From JAFAXD01 sp963760435 (GTDB lineage Bacteria; Pseudomonadota; Alphaproteobacteria; Rhizobiales; Xanthobacteraceae), in NCBI GenBank assembly GCA_963760435.1, contig CAVXDE010000033.1, positions 124,001 to 188,000 on the forward strand: a stretch of DNA of 64,000 bases, given 5' to 3'. Position 1 is the first letter of the stretch. Each line of letters begins with the position of its first letter. The translations under genes and the position numbers were made by a program. Positions 26,826 through 34,838 of this stretch are shown in pieces. The notes under the pieces are model-generated. The model was not told where the DNA came from. It saw only the letters and a program-made list of their open reading frames with translations, and made no database searches.

Positions 26826-27629
26826 TTACTTCTTGGCAGGCTTGGGTCGACCCATGAGCCGCCAGCCGCCGTCGATCGAAAACTCCGATCCGGTGATGTA
26901 GCGCGACTCGTCGGAGGCGAGAAACAAAATCAGCTCCGCCACGTCCTCAGGTCGTCCGGCCTCGCCGAATGGAATGCGTGCGAGCGAGGCTTGGTTGACC
27001 GCCTCAATGGCCACATTGTTGAACTGTGCCAGCTGGGCGCTGATGCTGTCGATCATGCGGGTGGCGATGATGCCGGGGTGGATGGAGTTGCAGCGCACCC
27101 GGTGGCCGTCGAGGCTACCGTGCAGTGCGATCGATTTGGTGAGCTGCATCACCCCGGCTTTGCTCGCCCCATAGGCCGTGCTGTTGGGTGTGGCGATGTA
27201 GGCAACGGTCGAGGAGATGTTGATGATCGAGCCCGCGCCCTTGCGCTTCATCGCTGGCAGCGCCTCGCGGCAGCCGAGGAACGTGCCGTCGAGATTGACT
27301 GCCATCACCCGCCGCCATTCGGCAAGGCTCGTGGACTCAGGCGTGCCGTGCACCATGTCGCCCTCGATCCCGGCGGCGTTGACGAGCACGTCGAGTGACC
27401 CGTGTTGAGCCACCACGTCGGCCACAGCACGCTTCCAGTCTTCCTCATGGGTGACATCGAGCTTGCAGAACGTGCAGCCAAGTTCGGCAGCAAGCTTCTC
27501 GCCCGCTGCCGCGCTGACGTCTGCGGCCACCACGCGCGCGCCTTCACGGTGCAGGGCGCGGACTGTGGCGGCGCCGATGCCGCCGGAAGCGCCGGTCACC
27601 AGTGCGACCTTGTGTTGAACGCGATCCAT
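26826..27629 (-). CDS. Short-chain dehydrogenase/reductase (SDR)
   Basis: 267 residues. The NAD(P) site is TGASGGIGAATVRAL, followed by NAAGIEG (NNAG position), catalytic Ser in INISSTVAY, and Y-x3-K in YGASKAGVM. The end has YITGSEFSIDGGWRLMG, typical of classical SDRs. The Asp-containing VVAADVSAA after strand 2 suggests NAD preference. It would oxidise a hydroxyl intermediate, for example a dihydrodiol or alcohol produced by the pathway. A strong GGAGGT precedes ATG 27629. Confidence 0.9.
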   Translation of the reverse strand: MDRVQHKVALVTGASGGIGAATVRALHREGARVVAADVSAAAGEKLAAELGCTFCKLDVTHEEDWKRAVADVVAQHGSLDVLVNAAGIEGDMVHGTPESTSLAEWRRVMAVNLDGTFLGCREALPAMKRKGAGSIINISSTVAYIATPNSTAYGASKAGVMQLTKSIALHGSLDGHRVRCNSIHPGIIATRMIDSISAQLAQFNNVAIEAVNQASLARIPFGEAGRPEDVAELILFLASDESRYITGSEFSIDGGWRLMGRPKPAKK

Positions 27630-27658
27630 CAGGATTTACCTCCGCGGCGCGATCATGA

Positions 27659-28198
27659 TCATTTTCTGGCACGGACCGGGTCGCGGCCGTCCCATCCGAG
27701 CGATGCCTCGTACATCATCGTAAACATGTCCTCGCGCATCTTGTTCATTTCGATCAGCTCGACCATCCCTGGGAGCTGCGCCGCGGTGTCGAAATAGGCG
27801 AGCGGCGCGCCGCGCAGCATCGTGTAAAACGCGAGCGCGCAGCCGCTGGCGCGATACTGCGCGGCGTCGCGCTCGAAATCGTAAGTCCCGATGCCCCAGT
27901 GATGAAACCCATACCCGCGCCGGTCGCGGATTTCGGTGTAGACGGACGGCGAATCGTTGAGTTGCTGAATGAGCTCAATGCACATCTGGTTCGAGTAGCT
28001 CATCGCGATCGTCATATCGACGTTGGTCGGAGCGCCGCGATAGGTTTTCTGTTCGCCGGCGAAGTGATCGCTCACGAACCAAGGGCCGATCTTCATTTGA
28101 TTGACGTATTGCCCGATCGCGGCCTTGAGATCGGGAACAATGTAGGCGATCTGCATGATGCCGCGAAACGATGGCTTGTGGTCCGCACCCGTCGTCAT
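27659..28198 (-). CDS. VOC superfamily (glyoxalase/dioxygenase-like) protein
   Basis: 179 residues with IMQIAYIVPDLKAAIGQYV, a metal-ligand-type His in YGFHHWGIGTYDFER, and a late Glu in GMVELIEMN, the spacing of vicinal-oxygen-chelate proteins. The WFVSDHF and PTNVDMTIAMSYSNQMCIEL parts resemble the glyoxalase-like PF13669 group. It may be an epimerase, dioxygenase or lyase acting on a pathway intermediate. It lies between the Rieske oxygenase and SDR genes with short gaps (26 and 29 nt). Confidence 0.82.
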   Translation of the reverse strand: MTTGADHKPSFRGIMQIAYIVPDLKAAIGQYVNQMKIGPWFVSDHFAGEQKTYRGAPTNVDMTIAMSYSNQMCIELIQQLNDSPSVYTEIRDRRGYGFHHWGIGTYDFERDAAQYRASGCALAFYTMLRGAPLAYFDTAAQLPGMVELIEMNKMREDMFTMMYEASLGWDGRDPVRARK

Positions 28199-28224
28199 GT
28201 GAGAGCTCGTGTCCTTTCGTGAAA

Positions 28225-29268
28225 CTAAGCTGCCTGCGCGGTTGCTGCCTGCAGCTTCAACTTGCGCGCGATCAACCGGCGTGCGCCGACGCTGGCGGCA
28301 TCTCCGTCGAGGTTGGCCAGGGGCTCATGACGCGGGTCGCTGGCGATCATGCGCTGCTGCGCTTCGATCATTGCGGCGTCTTCGTCGAAAGCCGCCTTGG
28401 TGATGTTGAAGAACAGCTTTGAAATGTCCTCATCGCCGAGGACGTATTGGCGCGATACGGACCAGAAATAGTGCGCGGTCGTCTCGGTTTCCGGGGTGAT
28501 GTTGTTGGGTCCGATGTGATGCGGAAGCTCCATGTCGTCGCGTGTGCCGGCCGCTTCGGCACCGAGCGAAACGAGTACGTAGGACGGCAAGCCGAGCCAT
28601 GAGGTCTGGAAGCGGTCGATACGTCCGTCGACAAAGCGCTTGGTCGCCCGCACGAGGCCGGATGGGGCCACGTCGCGCATCACACGGCGCGTGCGCACGG
28701 TCTCGCCTTCGGTCCACACCTGCCGCTGCGCCAGCCAGTCGGACGGCCCGCTGGCGCCGAGCGTCGTTCGGTGGACGAAGGCGAGGTGGGTGAGGTCGAG
28801 CAGGTTGTCGATCAGCAGCAGATAATTGGCCTTGACGTAGTGATAGCCGTGAACGGTCGTCCACTCGGGCGAGGTATGTGGGGTCCAATCGGGCAGCAAC
28901 GCCGGATCGGCCTTCGCGGCATCACCGATCCACACGAAGATCAGGTCGTAGCGTTCGATCGCCGGATAGCGGCGTGCATCAAGTCCACGCGGAATGCCCT
29001 GCTGACTCGGGATCAGGGTGCATATGCCCGCGCCGTCGAAGCGCAGACCGTGATACGGACACTCGATCTCGCCATCGATCACCTGGCCAAGCGACAACGG
29101 CGCCTTGCGGTGTGGGCAGCGGTTCTCCAGGACAGCGATGGTGCCGTCGCGCCCGCGAAACATCACGATATCTTCGTTGCAGATCTTGCGGCCGAGCGGC
29201 TTGTCTGTGATCTCCGCCGCAGTCGCCGCCGCATACCATTGGTCGCGGAGGAAGCTTTGATCCGTCAC
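28225..29268 (-). CDS. Rieske aromatic oxygenase, VanA/phthalate dioxygenase-like alpha subunit
   Basis: 347 residues. The Rieske cluster ligands are C-x-H in CPHRKAPLSLG and C-x2-H in ECPYHGLRFDGAG. The mononuclear iron site is DNLLDLTHLAFVHRTT (D-x-x-H-x4-H). This single-component alpha-type size matches vanillate O-demethylase/phthalate-family oxygenases, which need a separate reductase. None is adjacent; the Rieske/FAD gene at 20123 is not clearly its partner. The GTG start at 29268 has GGGAGG. It is the first gene of the selenoprotein operon. Confidence 0.9.
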   Translation of the reverse strand: MTDQSFLRDQWYAAATAAEITDKPLGRKICNEDIVMFRGRDGTIAVLENRCPHRKAPLSLGQVIDGEIECPYHGLRFDGAGICTLIPSQQGIPRGLDARRYPAIERYDLIFVWIGDAAKADPALLPDWTPHTSPEWTTVHGYHYVKANYLLLIDNLLDLTHLAFVHRTTLGASGPSDWLAQRQVWTEGETVRTRRVMRDVAPSGLVRATKRFVDGRIDRFQTSWLGLPSYVLVSLGAEAAGTRDDMELPHHIGPNNITPETETTAHYFWSVSRQYVLGDEDISKLFFNITKAAFDEDAAMIEAQQRMIASDPRHEPLANLDGDAASVGARRLIARKLKLQAATAQAA

Positions 29269-29299
29269 GCGAGACCTCCCGGATTATTGTTGTCGCATT

Positions 29300-29317
29300 T
29301 TTAACACCCCTGTTAAA
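29300..29317. promoter_or_regulatory. Inverted repeat between the Rieske operon and divergent TetR gene
   Basis: TTTAACA-CCCC-TGTTAAA has perfect 7-bp arms and lies 32 bp from the Rieske GTG and 14 bp or more from the TetR start. Its position makes it the obvious binding site for the divergent TetR-family protein, repressing both directions. Confidence 0.6.
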
Positions 29318-29330
29318 TTGCTTCAAGCCG

Positions 29331-30128
29331 ATGCAGGATCGGTTTGCCAGGCGGATGCTTCGGCCGACGCTAGAACTAAGAATGAAACGGGAAAACCGAG
29401 GAAAAAGGGCGACGGCGCGGCGCGGGCCACGCCCGTCGGGGAGCCGCAAGCTCGATCGCGACGGCATTCTGGCTGTTGGGCTCGCGCTCACCAAATCGCT
29501 TCCGTTACGGGATGTTTCGATCGTACGCGTCGCCCGCGAGCTCGGCGTCACGCCAGCCTCGATCCACTATTATCTGGAGGGGCGCGACGCGCTGACCTTG
29601 GGCATCGTCAATCTATTCATTCGCGACCTGCTGGCCGAGTGGCCACGCCCACGATCGTCCTGGAAGCCCGATCTTGAAGCCGTGGCGACCGCGACCTATC
29701 GCCAGTACGTCCGCTATCCTGGCATTGCCGCCTATTTTGCGGCGCAGAACCGGTTTCGCATCTTCATTCCGGCCGGGGAGCAGCGTGGCGCCGAGCACCT
29801 GCACGGCTTCCTCGAGCGGTATTTTGCGGCAATCGGCGCGGTCGGACTGAACGCAAGGCGCAGCGCCGTCTATGCCCTGGTGCTGATCCAATTCATCATC
29901 GCAGCGGCCTACGCCACCGCAAGTCACCATCTACCCGGCGAACAGGACGCATTGGGCGAGGTATTGGCGGCGCTCGATCGACGCACCTACCCGAATATCC
30001 ATCGCATACGCGCGAGCTACCTTGGGCTCGCCGGTGACGACGCGTTTCGGGCGGGTCTCCATCTCATTCTGGCTGGGCTCCAGTCGGAACGACGGAAGCT
30101 GGCCGGCTCATTGCCCCATCGTGCATGA
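29331..30128 (+). CDS. TetR/AcrR-family transcriptional regulator
   Basis: 265 residues. After a basic N-terminus (KRENRGKRATARRGPRPSG) the helix-turn-helix reads ILAVGLALTKSLPLRDVSIV, then RVARELGVTPASIHYYLEGR, the TetR DNA-binding signature. The C-terminal ligand domain is helical (YVRYPGIAAYFAAQNRFRIF). It is divergent from the Rieske/VOC/SDR/selenoprotein operon with an inverted repeat between them, so it probably controls that operon. ATG 29331 is used; ATG 29382 would still retain the HTH. Confidence 0.85.
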   Translation: MQDRFARRMLRPTLELRMKRENRGKRATARRGPRPSGSRKLDRDGILAVGLALTKSLPLRDVSIVRVARELGVTPASIHYYLEGRDALTLGIVNLFIRDLLAEWPRPRSSWKPDLEAVATATYRQYVRYPGIAAYFAAQNRFRIFIPAGEQRGAEHLHGFLERYFAAIGAVGLNARRSAVYALVLIQFIIAAAYATASHHLPGEQDALGEVLAALDRRTYPNIHRIRASYLGLAGDDAFRAGLHLILAGLQSERRKLAGSLPHRA

Positions 30129-30135
30129 TCATGCA
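30122..30135. promoter_or_regulatory. Perfect 14-bp palindrome overlapping the TetR gene end
   Basis: TGCATGATCATGCA is fully self-complementary, covers the TetR stop codon (TGA 30126-30128) and lies 50 bp before the YjbQ gene. It could be an operator for yjbQ or chance. Confidence 0.3.
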
Positions 30136-30184
30136 TGAGTGAGGTTGACCACGGGAACAAAGCCGGCCACGCGGGCATGATGAG

Positions 30185-30661
30185 ATGATGCAACAATCAC
30201 GAGCCGTCACGCGCGGCGCGCTGACCAGCATCCCGGCTGGTACAGTCGTTACGACGATATTTGTCGTTGAAACCACCGGCGAGGGCTTTGTCGATCTCAC
30301 TCGTGAGATCAAACAATTCATCCACGATGCCGGCGCCGCAGAGGGATTGGTGACCCTGTTTACGCGCCACACCTCGGCCTCGCTGACCATCCAGGAAAAT
30401 GCCGATCCGTCGGTGCTCGATGATCTCCTCACCGCGCTCGACCGTTTGGCGCCGCAGGATGGCGGCTGGACCCATGATACGGAGGGCCCCGACGATATGC
30501 CGGCGCATATCCGCACCATGCTGACATCGAGCTCGCTGCAGATCCCAGTCGCCCAGGGCAAGCTCATGCTTGGGACTTGGCAGGCGATCTATCTGATCGA
30601 GCATCGAGCCCGGCCACACCGACGCGAGATCGTGGCGCAGTTCATGGGCGCGACGCGTTAA
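30185..30661 (+). CDS. yjbQ: YjbQ family protein (secondary thiamine-phosphate synthase enzyme)
   Basis: 158 residues, slightly longer than the usual 132-140 because of an N-terminal extension. Signature text: FTRHTSASLTIQENADPSV, DDMPAHIRTMLTSSSLQIPV, GTWQAIYLIEHR. The conserved His, Glu and Asp in these motifs form the putative active site. E. coli YjbQ has weak thiamine phosphate synthase activity; the physiological role is uncertain. Start 30185 or the next ATG 30188 are equally possible. It is convergent with the NRAMP gene. Confidence 0.9.
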   Translation: MMQQSRAVTRGALTSIPAGTVVTTIFVVETTGEGFVDLTREIKQFIHDAGAAEGLVTLFTRHTSASLTIQENADPSVLDDLLTALDRLAPQDGGWTHDTEGPDDMPAHIRTMLTSSSLQIPVAQGKLMLGTWQAIYLIEHRARPHRREIVAQFMGATR

Positions 30662-30668
30662 GCCCGGG

Positions 30669-32036
30669 TCAAAGCACCGCTGTCACCAGCATCGCGCCCG
30701 ATGCCACCGCCATGGCGGCAGTCGCGATCCATCCCGTGACGCGTAGCGCGCCGGTAACCACAAATTGGCCCATGACTTTCCGGTTCGACGCGGTCAGCAT
30801 CATCATCGCCATCACCGGCGCTGCGACGACGCCATTGAGAACCGCGCTCCAAAATAAAGCGTTGATCGGATCGAGCGGAGAAAAGCAGATGCCGGTTCCG
30901 ACCAGCGTCGCAATGACAATCGTGCCATAAAAGGCCTTCGCGTGCTTGGGCCGGCGCGCCAGCCCGACCGGCCAGCGACGGGACTCGCCGAGCGCGTATG
31001 CCGCGGATCCCGCCAACACCGGAACTGCGAGAAGTCCGGTGCCAATGACGCCGAGCGCAAACACCGCGAAGGCGAAATCGCCGGCAATCGGCCGCAACGC
31101 TTCAGCCGCTTGTTGTGATGTCGCAATGTCGGTGATGCCATGGGCATGCAGCGTCGCGACGGTCGTGAACATGATGGCCAAAGCCACAAGGTTGGAGAGC
31201 GCCATGCCGACATAAGTATCGAGTTTGATGCGCTCGATCGCATCCGCCCCTTGTGCGGGCGCCTTGATGAGCGGTTTGCGCGCAGGGACGTCGGCGATGT
31301 CCTCGACCTCCTGCGAAGCCTGCCAGAAGAACAGATACGGGCTGATGGTGGTGCCGAGAATGGCAACGACCATCGTCCACATGTGCGGCTGTGCGCTCAA
31401 GCTCGGAATGAAAAAACCACGCGCCGCCTCGCCCCAGGGGATGTGCACGACGAGGAGGGTTCCGAAATAGGCAAACAGGCTGATGGTCAGCCACTTCAAC
31501 AGCTTCGCATAGCGCGAATAGTCAACAAAAACTTGCAACGCGGCGCAGCCGATGGCGAGCAGCGCCACATACAGGTTTTTGGGTCCGCCAACGATGAGCG
31601 ACAAAGCATCGCCCATCGCGCCGAGGTCGGCCGCGATGTTGATCGTGTTTGCGGTCAACAACAACGCGACGATCGTCTGCAGGATCCAGTTCGGGTAATG
31701 CTGCCTCAAGTTTGCGGCGATGCCTCGTCCGGTCGTGCGCCCGATGCGTCCGCTGATCTCCTGGATGGCCGCCATCAGCGGATAGGTGAAGAGCAGCGTC
31801 CAGCTGATGGCGAACCCGAACTGCGCGCCAGCCTGCGAATAGGTCGCAATCCCGCTCGGATCATCATCGGACGCACCGGTAACAAGTCCGGGTCCGAGGA
31901 TTCGTGATAGGCGCGCCCCAACGCGCCCTCGCATTGGGGAGAATGCCGTGATGCGCTTGATCAGGGCTGGGGCGTCGATCGTCACGGCTCGTTCGTCCGT
32001 CGTCACACCAACATCACGAGCGCGAGCGGCTCTCAT
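30669..32036 (-). CDS. NRAMP-family divalent metal transporter (non-canonical motif)
   Basis: About 455 residues with some 11 hydrophobic segments. The first helix motif is GASDDDPSGIATYSQAGAQF, the NRAMP helix 1 region, but with D-P-S-G where manganese/iron transporters have D-P-G-N. SPYLFFWQASQEVED and the helix 6-like LSNLVALAIMFTTVATLHAH are also family-like. Replacement of the metal-binding Asn suggests a different ion, as in NRAMP-related magnesium transporters. The start is unclear: ATG 32036 is used, with ATG 31934 just before the conserved core and ATG 32147 as options. None has a good ribosome site. Confidence 0.82.
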   Translation of the reverse strand: MRAARARDVGVTTDERAVTIDAPALIKRITAFSPMRGRVGARLSRILGPGLVTGASDDDPSGIATYSQAGAQFGFAISWTLLFTYPLMAAIQEISGRIGRTTGRGIAANLRQHYPNWILQTIVALLLTANTINIAADLGAMGDALSLIVGGPKNLYVALLAIGCAALQVFVDYSRYAKLLKWLTISLFAYFGTLLVVHIPWGEAARGFFIPSLSAQPHMWTMVVAILGTTISPYLFFWQASQEVEDIADVPARKPLIKAPAQGADAIERIKLDTYVGMALSNLVALAIMFTTVATLHAHGITDIATSQQAAEALRPIAGDFAFAVFALGVIGTGLLAVPVLAGSAAYALGESRRWPVGLARRPKHAKAFYGTIVIATLVGTGICFSPLDPINALFWSAVLNGVVAAPVMAMMMLTASNRKVMGQFVVTGALRVTGWIATAAMAVASGAMLVTAVL

Positions 32037-32145
32037 TGGCGTGCCAAGCAGACCAACAACGCAGTCAGCAAGACCTAGTTCCTGCACCCGACATTGCGGT
32101 GGGAGTACCGGGGCGGCTACACTGCGTAAACAAGGTTGTTGATCC

Positions 32146-33684
32146 ATGCGCGGGGGACAGCGGGTGGTGGATTTTCGTCAAGCTGATGCAACGGCAGCCA
32201 CGGTGCTGATCGTGGGCACCGGTCCAGCCGGGTTGTTCGCCGCTTGCGAGCTTCTCCGTCATGGCGTGAGGCCTCGCGTGGTCGAACGCAGGCTCGAACC
32301 GCATCACCAAGCGCGCGGAACCGCGCTCCAGCCGGCCGTGCTGGAAATGCTTGATCGCGCCGGCCTCATCGATCCTTTCCTGCAAGCCAGTGTGCACATC
32401 CGGCACCTGCACGTGCTAGGTCCTGGCTTGCGGGAGCTGGCAACCACCAACCTGGGCGAGATTGGGGGAGCCTATCCGTTCCAGTGCAGCCTGCCGCAAT
32501 GGCTTACCGAAACCATTCTGCGCGAGCATCTGGCGAGTCTCGGGCTCGCGATCGAATTCGGCACGGAAGTGATCTCGGTCGAGGATGATCCGGCCGGGTT
32601 GCGGGTGACCCTCAAGGCCGGCGACCGAACGGAAGAGCTGACCGCATCTTACGTGCTTGGCGCGGGTGGCGGCCATAGCGTGACGCGTCACGCGATGCAG
32701 GAGCACCTCGTCGGCGAGACCTATGACGGCCGCTATCTGGTCGCCGACGCGAAGCTCGGGATGTCGTGCCCCCCTGAATGCGGCCGCATCATCGTCGGTC
32801 CAACCGGGTTTGGACTCTTTTCACCGCTGCCAGACGGACGCTGGCTGATCTTCGTGAACCGCGATGACACCGCTGCGTCTGAACTCCCCACCGTCGCCGA
32901 GCTTAGCGCGCTGCTTAATCGCCGCGCCGGCACCGACGTTGGGGTCCACGATTTACGCTGGGTGTCGGATTTCCAGATGCACATGCGCTTGGTGGAGCGC
33001 TTGAGTGACGGGAGGCGCTTCCTGCTGGGTGATGCAGCGCATCTTTCAAGTCCGCTCGGCGGCGAAGGACTGAACGCGGCACTTCTGGACGCTGCGGATA
33101 TCGCCTGGAAGCTCGCACTGGTGTTGCGCGGCGCCGCATCCCCATCGCTGCTCACGAGCTATGCGATCGAACGCGGAATTGCCGATCAGCATGTGCTCGA
33201 AGTATCGGACGAGGTGCACGGCCTGGTAATGGAATTGGTCGCCGCGTGCGCTGAACGCGGCCTCCCGACGTTACCGCCGCCCGATCCCGTCCAGGCGCTC
33301 GCGGCAACGCGGCGGCGCTGCATGCTCGATGTGTCCTATGCGGGAAGCCCTCTCGTCGGTCAGGCGGGAGCGGCGACGGGAGCGCCTGCGCCCGGCCAGC
33401 GTTTCCCCGGCCGGATTCGCTTGCGCGGGACGTGTCACCATCTCCTCGTCTTCGGGCAGGCGCCGAGCCTCGACGATTTTCGCGCGCGTTGGGGTGGGCT
33501 GGTGTCCATCGATGATGCTGCTGCGGCGCGATTTGACGCGGCACAAGCCGGCGTCCCCGATGGCGGAGCTGTTTTGGTTCGGCCGGATGGCTTCATCGGT
33601 TTTCGTGCCGCCCCAGCCGATGCGGCGAGCATGTACGCCCTCGACCAGCATTTGTCCCGCTACCTGGTCCCGGCATTTCGCTAG
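32146..33684 (+). CDS. FAD-dependent aromatic monooxygenase, phenol hydroxylase/PheA-TfdB type
   Basis: 512 residues. The FAD-binding GxGxxG is in VLIVGTGPAGLFAACELLRH, followed by VVERRLEPHHQARGTALQP. The second FAD motif is FLLGDAAHLSSPLGGEGLNA. The C-terminal thioredoxin-like domain typical of PheA/TfdB is present (RFPGRIRLRG to SRYLVPAF). Such enzymes hydroxylate phenolic or related rings with NAD(P)H. The start is unclear: ATG 32146, or GTG 32164, which has GGGGGA 7 nt upstream. The NRAMP frame begins divergently at the same spot. Confidence 0.88.
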   Translation: MRGGQRVVDFRQADATAATVLIVGTGPAGLFAACELLRHGVRPRVVERRLEPHHQARGTALQPAVLEMLDRAGLIDPFLQASVHIRHLHVLGPGLRELATTNLGEIGGAYPFQCSLPQWLTETILREHLASLGLAIEFGTEVISVEDDPAGLRVTLKAGDRTEELTASYVLGAGGGHSVTRHAMQEHLVGETYDGRYLVADAKLGMSCPPECGRIIVGPTGFGLFSPLPDGRWLIFVNRDDTAASELPTVAELSALLNRRAGTDVGVHDLRWVSDFQMHMRLVERLSDGRRFLLGDAAHLSSPLGGEGLNAALLDAADIAWKLALVLRGAASPSLLTSYAIERGIADQHVLEVSDEVHGLVMELVAACAERGLPTLPPPDPVQALAATRRRCMLDVSYAGSPLVGQAGAATGAPAPGQRFPGRIRLRGTCHHLLVFGQAPSLDDFRARWGGLVSIDDAAAARFDAAQAGVPDGGAVLVRPDGFIGFRAAPADAASMYALDQHLSRYLVPAFR

Positions 33685-33726
33685 CCCTGAAGCGCCTCGA
33701 TCGTCCTGACCACCTTGCGCCGAGGG

Positions 33727-33891
33727 CTACGAGTTTTGCTCGGCCTTGGCCAGAATCTCATCCATTTGCCTGATGAGTTGCTGAGAACGCTCGATCGTCT
33801 GCTGGCTAATGCGTATTTGTTCGGCGAGCTGCGCGCGCTCGCGGCGGATTTGATCCAATTGATCTTTCTGCAACTTGAGATCGTTTGTCAT
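33727..33891 (-). CDS. Small coiled-coil protein
   Basis: 54 residues from ATG 33891 (a longer frame runs to 34011). Nearly the whole sequence is a heptad-rich amphipathic helix (LQKDQLDQIRRERAQLAEQI then RISQQTIERSQQLIRQMDEI). No signal peptide or known family. The ribosome site is weak. It is convergent with the monooxygenase gene. Confidence 0.45.
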   Translation of the reverse strand: MTNDLKLQKDQLDQIRRERAQLAEQIRISQQTIERSQQLIRQMDEILAKAEQNS

Positions 33892-34071
33892 CAGGCCCTG
33901 TGCGCTCGCGCCCCAGCTGGACGCAACCATATTCTCAAATATTCGGTTCCATCGCAAACAACAATAAATTTGTTGATCACCGGTAGGTGAGATAATGGAA
34001 AGCAAGAACAAAACATCGCTGGATGTTCATGATTGTAACCCGGAGCGGCTTACCAACTTCTTCCCATGTGT

Positions 34072-34096
34072 GGAACACCTGCCGATGAGCGCTGTT
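34072..34096 (+). promoter_or_regulatory. EcfG-like promoter candidate for the DUF1236 gene
   Basis: GGAAC is followed after 16 nt by TGTT, one mismatch from the GGAAC-N16-CGTT consensus of alphaproteobacterial general-stress (EcfG) promoters, 35 bp before the start at 34131. Confidence 0.35.
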
Positions 34097-34130
34097 GCCC
34101 TTCAGTCCACTGGAGAACCGAGGAGTGACC

Positions 34131-34574
34131 ATGAAGAGGACATTTTTCATCGCCGCGGCAGCGGCTGCGTTGTTGGCGGGCAGTGCCGTTGGGCAAACCA
34201 TCAACCAGGCGCCGCAGAACTCCCCAGCCGGCGTCGGCGACCAGGTTAAGCAGGCGCCGCGAACGGGCGACAGCTCGCAACTGGGGGGCACGCCGTCGGG
34301 CAATATCAAGGGCCGCGAGGGCCAGGTCGTCGGATCATCGACGAGCCTCAGTCCGGAGATGCGCACGCGCATCCGCGGCTATGTGGCCCAACACCGATAT
34401 CCGTCGGTCGCCGTTCCCGGTCGCGTGGCGGTCGGCACCGTTCTTCCGCCGGACGCGCGATTTTACGCCTTCGAAGGGGTGGAGGGCGTTGGCCCTTACT
34501 CGTACGCGTATGTCAATGACGCGCCCGTGCTGGTCGATCCGGGCTCACGCCGTGTGATCGAGATCATCGAATAA
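34131..34574 (+). CDS. DUF1236 domain-containing secreted protein
   Basis: 147 residues. A signal peptide (KRTFFIAAAAAALLAGSAVG) is followed by a low-complexity Pro/Gly/Gln stretch and a C-terminal DUF1236 domain with SVAVPGRVAVGTVLPPDARF, then YAFEGV, and a final YVNDAPVLVDPGSRRVIEII. DUF1236 is common in Hyphomicrobiales envelopes; no activity is known. ATG 34131 has GAGGAG upstream. A strong terminator follows. Confidence 0.87.
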   Translation: MKRTFFIAAAAAALLAGSAVGQTINQAPQNSPAGVGDQVKQAPRTGDSSQLGGTPSGNIKGREGQVVGSSTSLSPEMRTRIRGYVAQHRYPSVAVPGRVAVGTVLPPDARFYAFEGVEGVGPYSYAYVNDAPVLVDPGSRRVIEIIE

Positions 34575-34647
34575 CAACCCAGTCGCGTAATGCGGGGTGG
34601 TCCCGCACGGGCCATCCCGCTTGCGTTAGCTATCCGACATGTGAACG

Positions 34648-34688
34648 ATTGGCGGCCGGCAATGACTGGCCGCCAATATTTTTTTGCG
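34648..34688 (+). terminator. Rho-independent terminator after the DUF1236 gene
   Basis: ATTGGCGGCC and GGCCGCCAAT form a perfect 10-bp stem with a 10-nt loop, followed by ATTTTTTTT. It is 73 bp after the stop codon. A weaker GC hairpin lies at 34591-34620. Confidence 0.85.
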
Positions 34689-34717
34689 CCATAATCGCTA
34701 CCGGGTGTTAAATAAGT

Positions 34718-34742
34718 GGAACTGAATTGCCGTCACGGAGTT
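34718..34742 (+). promoter_or_regulatory. EcfG-like promoter candidate for the glycogen synthase gene
   Basis: GGAAC-N16-AGTT, one mismatch from GGAAC-N16-CGTT, about 95 bp before the likely start at 34839. It has the same spacing as the element before the DUF1236 gene. Confidence 0.3.
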
Positions 34743-34838
34743 TAGTGAGCCGGGCATCCAGCGGTACCGATCCGGGCCGGTACGTCTCCTGGTAGATCAG
34801 TTCAGCGCGTGCGGTTCAACAGCGTGTCCGAGCCGTCA

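Noticed and set aside
25654..26901. 415-residue plus-strand frame across the TGA of the UGSC-type gene
   Set aside because: Antisense shadow; the minus-strand frame has operon context, ribosome site and the U-x-x-C motif.
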